Of a DNA stretch of 33,877 nt, positions 23,191-29,789 are shown piece by piece. Numbering within the stretch: the stretch's first letter is position 1; each line of letters begins with the position of its first letter. A program made the translations under genes and the position numbers. The notes under the pieces were generated by a model. It ran no database searches, was not told where the DNA came from, and saw nothing but the letters and a program-made list of their open reading frames with translations. The DNA is from a virus: IMG/VR virus record IMGVR_UViG_3300010354_000301, positions 1 to 33,877 of that record; one strand, written 5' to 3'.

Positions 23191-24801
23191 TCAGCGGTGC
23201 TTTGCCGTCGCTGCCACGGTCAGCGGGATGGCGCAGTTGCTCGCCTGTTCGTCGGAGTAACCAACAGTGGTACGAGGTGCAACGGCGGCCGCTAGCAGCA
23301 GCGAGCCGCGGAGGGTGCCGTCGGCCTCGAGGATGGCGCCCCGCTCACCGCCTGCTGTCAACAGAGCTGCGACGATGGCGCGCCGCTCGGCCTGCGTAGC
23401 GCGCTTCATGCGGTGACGCAGGGCGGCCAGGAGGTCGCGCGCCACGCGGGTCTGCTCCTGGTCGCGGTCGGCGGCCTCGACCTGCGCGCGGGCGGCGGCC
23501 ACCTGTCGCTCAAGCAATGTTCGGCGCTTCTTGGTGGTCGCCAAGAGCTCGCGGTAGGCGCTCTCCGCGACGACTCCGCTGACGTAGTCGGCCATGATCT
23601 GAGCGTCTCGCTTGTCGAAGCGCTCGATCTGGCGCTGAGCGGCGACCAGGTCGCGGCGGTAGGCGGCGACTGACTGCTGGCGCTCGCCGCGGGCTTCGAT
23701 GCTGCGCTCAAGGAGGTCAGGGCGAGAGGCCAAGCGCTCAATCTCGGCCCATGCCGCCGCGTCCAGCTCCTCTGCGCGAAACATGGGCAGGGAGCAGGGC
23801 TGACCGAGGTGAGGGTCGGAGTGAGCTCGGCGGCGGCTGCTGCAGTAGTACCAGACCTTCTTCTCCTCGCCTACTGACGGGCGGCCGGTGTAGTGGAGCC
23901 CGACCCCAGCCCCGCAGACGCCGCAGGTCATCAGCCCTTGCAGCAGGCGCTCCTCGCCGTGGCGCTGGCGGCCGCGGCCGGTGCCGCGCAGGCGCAGTGC
24001 CTGGTCGGTGCGACGCCACTCCTCCTCGCTGATAAAGGTCGGCACCGTCACGGTCAGCTTGCGGCGCTTGTCGGCCACCCACTGGCCGTCGACGAGATGG
24101 CGCTGCTTGGCGATGCTCCAGACGCGGGCGCGGGTCCAGGCGCCGGAGCGCGGGCGGCCCACGCCGCGCGCCTGCAGGTCGGCGGCGATTCCCTGGCAAG
24201 TGTCGTCCCCGGCGAGCCGGGCGAAGATCTCGCGGACGATGGCGGACTGCTCGGGGTCGATGCTCCACGTCTTCGTGGCGCGGTCGTAGTGGTAGCCGTA
24301 GGGGGTCGGGCCGGCGGGCTTGCCACCGCGCCTGATGGTTTCCTCCTTGCCGCGGACGATGCGCTCGCGATGCTTCCGCAGCCAGCCCGCCGACTGCATG
24401 TTGCCGACGCCGAGCAGCAAGTCGCCGGTGTCGGTGCCCCACTCGATCAGCGACCCGGTCGAGGCCACTGCGATCTTGACGCCGTGACGCTGGAGCGGCC
24501 CATAGACGGCGCCGCGCTCGTCCAGGTACTCAGAGCGGGTGAAGCGGTCCACATCGACCACGGCGACCACGTCGAGCTCGCCCCGGGCGGCCGCGGCGTG
24601 GAGCTGGCGCAGGCCGTCGCGAGCGGCCAAGAGTTCGGCGCCGTCCTTGGCGCTCTTGCCGTCGTCAATGAAGGTCGCCACCACGTCCCAGCCCTGCCGC
24701 TTGCAGTAGTCGGGCAGCGTCGAGAGCTGAGAGGCGATGGTTTGGGCGTCCTTCTGCTTTGCCGAGGACACGCGGGCGTAGATGGCTGCTCGGGTGCGCA
24801 T
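23191..24801 (-). CDS. Large serine recombinase (phage integrase)
   Basis: A 536-aa site-specific recombinase. The N-terminal catalytic domain begins AIYARVSSAKQKD with nucleophile Ser12 and Arg10, and has DVDRFTRSEYLD at about residues 83-94. The recombinase domain follows (GKPAGPTPYGYHYD, about 160-173). A zinc ribbon uses Cys293, Cys296, Cys320 and Cys336, and a long coiled coil spans about 370-470. This order and length are typical of large serine integrases that insert phage DNA without host factors. It is the last gene of the leftward operon and converges on the endolysin gene with a 26-bp gap. Confidence 0.93.
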   Translation of the reverse strand: MRTRAAIYARVSSAKQKDAQTIASQLSTLPDYCKRQGWDVVATFIDDGKSAKDGAELLAARDGLRQLHAAAARGELDVVAVVDVDRFTRSEYLDERGAVYGPLQRHGVKIAVASTGSLIEWGTDTGDLLLGVGNMQSAGWLRKHRERIVRGKEETIRRGGKPAGPTPYGYHYDRATKTWSIDPEQSAIVREIFARLAGDDTCQGIAADLQARGVGRPRSGAWTRARVWSIAKQRHLVDGQWVADKRRKLTVTVPTFISEEEWRRTDQALRLRGTGRGRQRHGEERLLQGLMTCGVCGAGVGLHYTGRPSVGEEKKVWYYCSSRRRAHSDPHLGQPCSLPMFRAEELDAAAWAEIERLASRPDLLERSIEARGERQQSVAAYRRDLVAAQRQIERFDKRDAQIMADYVSGVVAESAYRELLATTKKRRTLLERQVAAARAQVEAADRDQEQTRVARDLLAALRHRMKRATQAERRAIVAALLTAGGERGAILEADGTLRGSLLLAAAVAPRTTVGYSDEQASNCAIPLTVAATAKHR

Positions 24802-24805
24802 GGGT

Positions 24806-24949
24806 CTAAGTTTGGCGCGGCTCGGCGTCGTCGAGTAGTCGGGCGAGGATGCGGATCAGCTTTTCCACGGCGACCGGGTCATCCGTCTCTGCCGGCGTCA
24901 GCTCGACGCGGACCTGTCGTGGCTCTCGTCGCTTACGCTTCACGGTCAC
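24806..24949 (-). CDS. Small basic-acidic protein upstream of the integrase (47 aa)
   Basis: The GTG at 24949 overlaps the upstream TGA (GTGA), and the stop lies 4 bp before the integrase ATG. The protein starts VTVKRKRREPRQVRVELTP, a strongly basic stretch, and ends with an amphipathic helix (VEKLIRILARLLDD). Its tight link to the serine integrase makes an accessory such as a directionality factor conceivable, but there is no motif evidence. Confidence 0.55.
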   Translation of the reverse strand: MTVKRKRREPRQVRVELTPAETDDPVAVEKLIRILARLLDDAEPRQT

Positions 24950-25503
24950 ACCTCCAGCCAGTCGAGACGGCCGGCGCCGTCGAAAATGAACCAGGCGTAT
25001 TCGCTGGCGTCGCTCTTGCCGTCGCTGGTGAACGATGGGCGCCGCGGCGAGACCAGCACTGACGGACGCAGCTCGCGCCACATGGACAGGCGCGAACGCC
25101 CGGCAAGCATTCCGAGGCGCAGCAGCATCGCCACCACGCCGTAGGGATACAGGCGCTCGAGCGCGCGCCAAACAAACCGCTCAGCCTGCTTGTAGGGCGG
25201 GTTGGTGATGATCAGGTGGTACTGCTGAGACCACCCGGGGTCGGTGATCCAGCAGCGGGCCTCGGCGCGGCCGACCATCGCGCCCCGCGGCTCGAGGTCG
25301 ACGGCGTCGACGGTGGCCCGCTCGCCCCAGGCGCTCTCGAGCACGCGCACGATAGCCCCATCCCCGCAGGCCGGCTCGAGCACGCGCAGTCGACCTGGCG
25401 GCAGGCGCTGCTCGAGGTGCGGCAGCACCGCCTCGACCAGCCAGGCCGGCGTGCGGTAGTAGTCGCGCGGAGCTCGCACCGCGCTGCGGCCGGTGGCGCT
25501 CAT
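24946..25503 (-). CDS. Adenine-specific-type DNA methyltransferase (class I)
   Basis: A 185-aa SAM-dependent methyltransferase. Motif I is VLEPACGDGAIVRVLES (about residues 41-57) and the catalytic motif IV is NPPY (101-104), the form used by N6-adenine enzymes. The C-terminal RPSFTSDGKSDASEYAWFIF is typical of small phage Dam-like enzymes. The start at 25503 is favoured because GGAGG lies 8 bp upstream and its ATG overlaps the upstream TGA in ATGA form; an in-frame ATG at 25518 is the alternative. No target-recognition domain or restriction partner is visible. Confidence 0.8.
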   Translation of the reverse strand: MSATGRSAVRAPRDYYRTPAWLVEAVLPHLEQRLPPGRLRVLEPACGDGAIVRVLESAWGERATVDAVDLEPRGAMVGRAEARCWITDPGWSQQYHLIITNPPYKQAERFVWRALERLYPYGVVAMLLRLGMLAGRSRLSMWRELRPSVLVSPRRPSFTSDGKSDASEYAWFIFDGAGRLDWLEV

Positions 25504-26144
25504 GCTAACGTCCTCCATGCGAGGCGCACCACTGCTGGAACCTGTCCATTGCCAATGGCCCTAAGTCGGTCCACCCGAGAGGCCACCCCATGAGCCATTC
25601 GACCCACATCGGGTTCAGCGGGCCACCAACCTCGGCATTCAGCGGTGTGGGGCACATTTTCGCCGGTGGGGTCCACAGCGGGCTTTTTCCTTGAATTGCC
25701 GTCGAAAGACACATGGGAAATCGGTTTTTTAACATCGATCGATGAAGCTCTTTGTCCGCGCTCGCTTGGCGAAGGCTTGACGTTTGCGCCATTTGCACCG
25801 TCGGTGTAGGCCACAGGTTGAACCGCGCCATCGCGCCTAGTGTCGGGCGCAGACTCGCTCCCGGCGATGAACTTAGATTGAAACGACTCCCCGAGTCGAT
25901 CGTGCATGGCGTCGGGTAGGTGGGCGAGGATCCAGATCCGATCGCGCTTGTGCGGAGCGCCGACTTCGTGCGCTCCCAGCACGCCCCATCGCGCGTCATA
26001 CCCCAGCGAGGCAAGATCACCGATGACTCGGGCAAGTCCTCGTCGAACAAGAGCCGGTGAGTTTTCCACGAGGACGTAGCGCGGTCGAACCTCACTGACG
26101 ATGCGCGCCATGTGCCGCCACATGCCGCTGCGCGATCCGTCGAT
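25500..26144 (-). CDS. C5 cytosine methyltransferase, C-terminal part in the second frame (motifs VI-X)
   Basis: Immediately after the G9 tract this frame reads IDGSRSGMWRHMARIVSEVR, then motif VI VLVENSPALV, motif VIII GAPHKRDRIWILAH and motif X DRLRAIGNGQVPAVV. This is what a normal C5 enzyme needs after motif IV. Its TGA overlaps the next gene's ATG as ATGA, the operon's standard junction. Adding one G to the tract joins both parts into a 302-aa enzyme from 26407 to 25500 (909 nt). As read, expression needs a -1 ribosomal shift, transcriptional slippage or a tract-length change. Confidence 0.75.
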   Translation of the reverse strand: MDGSRSGMWRHMARIVSEVRPRYVLVENSPALVRRGLARVIGDLASLGYDARWGVLGAHEVGAPHKRDRIWILAHLPDAMHDRLGESFQSKFIAGSESAPDTRRDGAVQPVAYTDGANGANVKPSPSERGQRASSIDVKKPISHVSFDGNSRKKPAVDPTGENVPHTAECRGWWPAEPDVGRMAHGVASRVDRLRAIGNGQVPAVVRLAWRTLA

Positions 26145-26407
26145 CCCCCCCCCTTGCCTGCGACGGAAATGTCCTGGCAAGGGAAGCCGCCCGAAACCAC
26201 GTCAACAACTCCTCGCCAGGAATATCCGTCGAAGGTCTGAACGTCATCCCAGACCGGGAAAGGCGGGAGAGCTCCGTCATTTTGTCGGGCGAGCAATACG
26301 CCTGCGGCGTAGGCGTCCCACTCGACGGCGCAGACTGTCCTCCAGCCGAGGAGGTGGCCTCCGAGTATGCCTCCACCAGCGCCCGCGAAAAGAGCCAGCT
26401 CACGCAT
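25505..26407 (-). CDS. C5 cytosine methyltransferase, zero-frame product (motifs I-IV)
   Basis: From the ATG at 26407 (GTG at 26410 also possible) this frame encodes motif I (LFAGAGGGILGGHLLGW) and motif IV GGFPCQDISVAGKG with catalytic Cys78. It then runs into a G9 tract (C9 at 26145-26153 on the + strand). After the tract the canonical motifs VI, VIII and X are in another frame. The zero frame nevertheless stays open for ~210 more residues, with SSWKTHRLLFDEDLPESSV and NPMWVEWLMGWPLGWTDL, which I recall from other phage methyltransferase-like proteins (unverified). Without motifs VI-X this product should not be an active C5 enzyme. Confidence 0.75.
   Translation of the reverse strand: MRELALFAGAGGGILGGHLLGWRTVCAVEWDAYAAGVLLARQNDGALPPFPVWDDVQTFDGYSWRGVVDVVSGGFPCQDISVAGKGGGSTDRAAACGGTWRASSVRFDRATSSWKTHRLLFDEDLPESSVILPRWGMTRDGACWERTKSALRTSAIGSGSSPTYPTPCTIDSGSRFNLSSSPGASLRPTLGAMARFNLWPTPTVQMAQTSSLRQASADKELHRSMLKNRFPMCLSTAIQGKSPLWTPPAKMCPTPLNAEVGGPLNPMWVEWLMGWPLGWTDLGPLAMDRFQQWCASHGGR
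26145..26153 (-). repeat. G9 homopolymer at the methyltransferase frame junction
   Basis: Nine C on the + strand give AAG GGG GGG GGA on the coding strand, directly after the SVAGK codons. Tracts of this length are prone to slipped-strand change and to sequencing error. The tract marks the exact point where motif content switches frame. Confidence 0.85.
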
Positions 26408-26410
26408 CAC

Positions 26411-26800
26411 CTAGAACGGGTAGTCGTCATCGGAGTGCATGGCCGCCGTGCGCCCAGGCTCTGTGGGCATCGTCGTTTGCCGCGGCTGCGATGGGCCGCT
26501 GAAGAACTGCGCGCGCTCGTCGCGGCGCGGAGGCGCAGCCGACGGCGCCGGGCGGCTGTAGCCGCCCTGCTGCCCTTTCGGCGGCAGCGGCTCGACGACC
26601 AGCTGCACCGGCTGGGTCAACTCTTCGCCCTGCGCGCTGGCGACGACCCAGACCTTGAAATCGGGGTCACGCTCGCCGCTCTTGTGGCGGTTCGGAAAGA
26701 TCATCAGCCGGGCGTCGCCGAGGCTGCACGTCAGGTACTCGGCGCCGTTTTTCGAGGTGCGCTTCCACAGGGCGGACAGGCGTTGCGTTGTCGTGGTCAT
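26411..26800 (-). CDS. DUF736-like protein with SSB-type acidic tip, ssDNA-binding candidate
   Basis: A 129-aa protein from the ATG at 26800, with AGGAGA upstream and an ATGA overlap. Residues 8-55 (RLSALWKRTSKNGAEYLTCS, then ARLMIFPNRHK and DPDFKVWVVA) resemble the small beta-rich DUF736 family. A proline/glycine-rich linker (about 70-120) leads to the last residues DDDYPF. An acidic stretch ending in Pro-Phe is the hallmark of bacterial SSB C-termini, which recruit replication and repair proteins. OB-like core, flexible linker and tip together suggest a phage SSB substitute (inference). Confidence 0.65.
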   Translation of the reverse strand: MTTTTQRLSALWKRTSKNGAEYLTCSLGDARLMIFPNRHKSGERDPDFKVWVVASAQGEELTQPVQLVVEPLPPKGQQGGYSRPAPSAAPPRRDERAQFFSGPSQPRQTTMPTEPGRTAAMHSDDDYPF

Positions 26801-26976
26801 GGGGTCTCCTTGAGCATTTCGATTCGAGCGGCGGCCACGCGCACCTCGGCCGCCGCGGAGTAGTAGCGGCCGCGGAGCTCGTCGCCAAGCTCGGGCCGTG
26901 CACGCGCCTGCGCCGCCAGGTAGTCGGCGAGGGCGTGGAGCTGAATGCGCCAGTATTCGAGGGCGTGGGCGCTCAC
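26797..26976 (-). CDS. Small helical protein (59 aa)
   Basis: The GTG at 26976 forms a GTGA overlap with the upstream stop, and its own TGA overlaps the next ATG. The protein is one or two Ala/Arg-rich helices (EYWRIQLHALADYLAAQARA and YYSAAAEVRVAAARIEMLKE). No family recognised. Confidence 0.6.
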   Translation of the reverse strand: MSAHALEYWRIQLHALADYLAAQARARPELGDELRGRYYSAAAEVRVAAARIEMLKETP

Positions 26977-27605
26977 GGCTTCTCCTCTCCCGGCAGCGGC
27001 AGGGCGCGGATAGATTGCGCCTTTCCAGACGCACAAAAGTCGGCCACCCACTGTGCCGCCGCCTCGCGCATCGCCTCGGCACCTTCCCGACGGGCAGCCT
27101 CTACCGACAGATGAAGCGACTCGTACTCGTCAAGCGCGATAGCTGCCAAGGCGTTGCGGAGCCGCTCGGCCTCGGCGCGGGCCTCGTCGCGGGCGAGCAA
27201 AAGTTCGCGCACGCTGGGCAAGCCTGCGTTGAGCGCGGCGCAGGCATTGTCGCGTTCGTCTTTCAGCCGCGCGGCCTCAGCGCGGGCTTCATCGCGCTCA
27301 ATCTCAAGCTGCCGCAGCGCCGCGTCGAAGTCGACGCTGCCGAGGTAGGTGCCGCCTGTCGTCACGACGAGTCGTCGCGCCTTCGCGTCGTGCCGCAGAG
27401 ACACCAACTCCTTGGCCATAGCCACCACGTCGCGGACCCGTTCTCCACTAAACAGCGCCGACAGGCGCTCGCACAGCGCGCAGGTTTCCATGTCAGTCCC
27501 CTCGCACCGCTCGCAGTCGGCGTGGCCGCCAACGCACACCGTGCAGGGCAGCGCGCCGCGCCCTTCGCAGTCTGGGCACCACGGATACATGCCGGTGTAG
27601 CTCAT
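26973..27605 (-). CDS. Zinc-finger plus coiled-coil protein (210 aa)
   Basis: The N-terminus has four CxxC pairs: Cys10/13 (CPDCEGRG), 21/24, 31/34 (CERCEGT) and 42/45. This is a DnaJ-like arrangement able to bind two zinc ions. Residues 95-190 form a long coiled coil (QLEIERDEARAEAARLKDER, LLLARDEARAEAERLRNALA). Similar phage early proteins have no known function from memory. The start ATG has an ATGA overlap with the upstream gene. Confidence 0.65.
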   Translation of the reverse strand: MSYTGMYPWCPDCEGRGALPCTVCVGGHADCERCEGTDMETCALCERLSALFSGERVRDVVAMAKELVSLRHDAKARRLVVTTGGTYLGSVDFDAALRQLEIERDEARAEAARLKDERDNACAALNAGLPSVRELLLARDEARAEAERLRNALAAIALDEYESLHLSVEAARREGAEAMREAAAQWVADFCASGKAQSIRALPLPGEEKP

Positions 27606-27796
27606 GCAGCACCGCCCGTGCGCGCGATGTGACGCACTTTCGCCTGGTACGTGTAGGACCGGCAGGCGGCGCAGGACCGGTGGTCAGCGTCGGGAGTCCC
27701 GCCGCAGCGGCCGCATTTACCGGCTGCGCGATGCTTCGCGTAGCGCGCGCGCATCCGCTCTGCCTCTTTCATTGCGAAGTCGCTCATGCCGCTCAT
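27602..27796 (-). CDS. Small zinc-ribbon protein (64 aa)
   Basis: It starts at the ATG at 27796 with an ATGA overlap. A basic helix (KEAERMRARYAKHRAAGK) precedes a treble-clef-like pattern CGRCGGTPDADHRSCAACRS with two CxxC pairs, then a Tyr/Lys/Arg-rich end. Such small proteins are common in phage early regions and may bind nucleic acid. No exact function. Confidence 0.6.
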   Translation of the reverse strand: MSGMSDFAMKEAERMRARYAKHRAAGKCGRCGGTPDADHRSCAACRSYTYQAKVRHIARTGGAA

Positions 27797-27990
27797 CGCA
27801 TCCCCCACGCGCCGAGCACGTACAGCGCAGCCACCGCCACCACCCAAGCGGCGCGCTGACCGGAGGTCTCCCGGGGCTGCGGCAACTCCAGGCGCTGCAT
27901 CGGCTGCCCAGCTGACAGTGCATGGGCCAACACATGCGGCCAGCTCTCGCCGGCGTTGCGCGTCGCCTGGTCTACGTGTCTGGGCAGCAT
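27793..27990 (-). CDS. Small single-pass membrane protein (65 aa)
   Basis: The ATG at 27990 overlaps the upstream TAA by one base. The N-terminal 45 residues are polar (MLPRHVDQATRNAGESW), and residues 47-63 (AAWVVAVAALYVLGAWG) form a C-terminal membrane segment. It may be an early membrane-directed effector, for example for host takeover or exclusion, without direct evidence. Confidence 0.55.
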   Translation of the reverse strand: MLPRHVDQATRNAGESWPHVLAHALSAGQPMQRLELPQPRETSGQRAAWVVAVAALYVLGAWGMR

Positions 27991-28151
27991 TAGTGCACCG
28001 CCCTCGAGATGCGCCCGCCGCCGCTCCACATCCGCGCCCGGCACCACGCGCACGTCACCGCGCGCCACACCTCGACCACAAACGCCCCTTGTGCCACCGC
28101 CCCGCAGTAGGGGCGGCCGTCGTGCTCCCAGTGCTTCTCTGCGTGTCTCAT
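27990..28151 (-). CDS. Small Cys/His-containing protein (53 aa)
   Basis: A perfect AGGAGG site 7 bp upstream and an ATGA overlap support the ATG at 28151. The protein has HxxxHxxH at residues 3-10, Cys16, and CAWC at 34-37, so a small zinc site is possible. No family recognised. Confidence 0.55.
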   Translation of the reverse strand: MRHAEKHWEHDGRPYCGAVAQGAFVVEVWRAVTCAWCRARMWSGGGRISRAVH

Positions 28152-28348
28152 CGTCCCGCCTCCTGTGCATCAATCAGCGCCTGCGCGTCCTCGATCTGCT
28201 GCAGCGCTCGCTGGCGCATCGGCTCAAGCCCCGGTCGGTGAAGCGGGTGCGCCGACTCGATCAAGAGCTCGACGGCGTCGAGGTGCGCCTGCGCCGAGAT
28301 CCAGACGTGGCGCGCGCGCCGCCAGGTCGAATTGCTGGCCGCGGTCAC
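28148..28348 (-). CDS. Small helical protein (66 aa)
   Basis: The GTG at 28348 overlaps the nuclease TGA (GTGA), and the stop overlaps the next ATG. The sequence is two helices (ISAQAHLDAVELLIESAH and EPMRQRALQQIEDAQALIDA) around a HRPG turn. Function unknown. Confidence 0.55.
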   Translation of the reverse strand: MTAASNSTWRRARHVWISAQAHLDAVELLIESAHPLHRPGLEPMRQRALQQIEDAQALIDAQEAGR

Positions 28349-29562
28349 TTGGCCACCAGCCGCGTGTACTGCTTGGAGCTCATGGCTCCGCGCCGGCGCA
28401 GCTCGGCCAGCACTTCGCCGGCCTGCTTGCCCAGCTGCCGCTTCACGTCGGCCTGCGTGACCGATACCGAGCGCTTGACGATGCGCTGCGCGGTCTCGCT
28501 GCCCACCAGCTCCTGCAACATCTGCTCGGCGACCTCGCCCACGATGAACTCCCGCGACTGCACCTGCATCGCCACCTGGCGGCCATCGGGCAGCGCCAGC
28601 GGCGCCTCGGAGGCCATCGCCTCGAGCTCGCGGCGCAGCTGCTCGGCGGCCTCCTCTAGGCGCTCGAGCAGTACCCATGCCGCCCCGGCGGTCTCGCGGC
28701 TGAGCTCGACCGGTCCCTGGCTGCCCTGCTCCATTGTCGCTCGGAGGAGCGAGGTGCGCGTCGGGCAGTGGAGCCGCGAGGGGCACCGAGCGCAGTGCGG
28801 ACCGGTGCGCAGGTCTGGTGCGGCACCATGCGCCAACAGCGCGCGCATCCGGGCGGAGAGGCGCGCAGCCCAGTCGTCGAGGTCTAGCGCATCCAACATA
28901 GCCACGTCCCGGTACCAGGAGCCGTCATCGCGGAGGCGCCACAGCTCCACCTGCACCTCGGCGGCGCGGTAGTAGCGACCGACGGCGAGCGCCAAGAGCG
29001 CCAGCTGGCCGTTGTCCGCGGCTGCGGTCACGTCCGAGCGGCCGGTCTTGTAGTCGATCACCCGGACCCGGCCGGCGCGCTCGAGCACCACCAAGTCAGC
29101 GGTGGCGGCGATGGCGGCGGTCCCTGGCGGGTAGCCGCGGCCAATGTTGTCGCCGAGGTACACGGTCTTGTCGGTCGTCCAGTCCCAGGCATAGGCAGCT
29201 TCGGCGTGGACCTCGGAGTCAGCGGGGAGCTCGGGCAACTCAAGCGCGGCGCACTCCTCGCGGTACTCAAGCGCCGTCTGGGCGAGGGCAATCTCCCGTC
29301 CCTCGACGACCGCGGCGCGCATGTACTCATGGATGGCCACGCCGCGCTGCGCCGCCTCGCCGCCCTCGTCAACGACGCGCGGTAGAGCCGACGGCCCAAG
29401 GCAGGCGAGAAACAGCTCGATCTGTGATCCGGTGGGTGCTCGTAGCATGGGGCGCCTCATTCTCAGTACGTCGTCGCGGGCAGCGGCCTCGGCGAGGGCG
29501 CGGGGCAGGCCGCCCAGGTGCTCCCTGATCGCGGCGCGCTCCTCGTAGTCCTCGTCGGTCAC
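28345..29562 (-). CDS. PD-(D/E)XK exonuclease with Cas4/AddB-type Fe-S cysteines
   Basis: A 405-aa nuclease starting at a GTGA junction. The RecB-type core has GVAIHEYM with His79, an ATADLVVLE aspartate (Asp156), VIDYKTG with Asp170 and Lys172, and a following Gln186 helix. Cysteines at 257, 260 and 266 give the C-x2-C-x5-C of Cas4/AddB Fe-S nucleases, and Cys54 in SQIELFLACLG fits the distant fourth ligand. The C-terminal ~130 residues are helical. Beside an annealing-protein candidate it probably makes single-stranded DNA for recombination. Confidence 0.82.
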   Translation of the reverse strand: MTDEDYEERAAIREHLGGLPRALAEAAARDDVLRMRRPMLRAPTGSQIELFLACLGPSALPRVVDEGGEAAQRGVAIHEYMRAAVVEGREIALAQTALEYREECAALELPELPADSEVHAEAAYAWDWTTDKTVYLGDNIGRGYPPGTAAIAATADLVVLERAGRVRVIDYKTGRSDVTAAADNGQLALLALAVGRYYRAAEVQVELWRLRDDGSWYRDVAMLDALDLDDWAARLSARMRALLAHGAAPDLRTGPHCARCPSRLHCPTRTSLLRATMEQGSQGPVELSRETAGAAWVLLERLEEAAEQLRRELEAMASEAPLALPDGRQVAMQVQSREFIVGEVAEQMLQELVGSETAQRIVKRSVSVTQADVKRQLGKQAGEVLAELRRRGAMSSKQYTRLVAK

Positions 29563-29789
29563 TTCGGGGATGGCAGGTGGTGCTCGCGGACCTCGACCAG
29601 CTGGCTGACCAGTCGCGACCAGCGCATGAGCGCCTCGGTGTCGCCGGCCGCGGAGAGGGCGGCGTGGACCTGGTCGGCGGTGAGCAGCGCGATGGCGGTG
29701 GCTGCAGCGCGGCCCCGCTCGGGCTCAGGCGGCGGCCCATCGAGCGCGGCCAGCGCAGCGCGGGCCGGGTTGTCCGCGGCGAGGGCCAT
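29559..29789 (-). CDS. Small early protein between annealing protein and nuclease (76 aa)
   Basis: The ATG at 29789 sits in a TGATG overlap, 7 bp after GGAGG; a GTG at 29792 is possible. The protein is mainly helical with a P/E-rich segment (GPPPEPERGRAA) and an RWSRLVSQLVEVREHHL end. It may assist the recombination pair by position only. Confidence 0.55.
   Translation of the reverse strand: MALAADNPARAALAALDGPPPEPERGRAAATAIALLTADQVHAALSAAGDTEALMRWSRLVSQLVEVREHHLPSPK

Noticed and set aside
23893-25062. Long rightward ORF (389 aa) antisense to the integrase
   Set aside because: It mirrors the integrase and its neighbour in GC-rich DNA, has low-complexity A/G/R composition, no recognisable motif and no ribosome site; the integrase motifs on the other strand are decisive.
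28148-28786. Long form (212 aa) of the small gene after the nuclease
   Set aside because: The extension is antisense-like low-complexity sequence inside the nuclease gene in another frame; the GTGA overlap at 28348 gives the likely 66-aa product.
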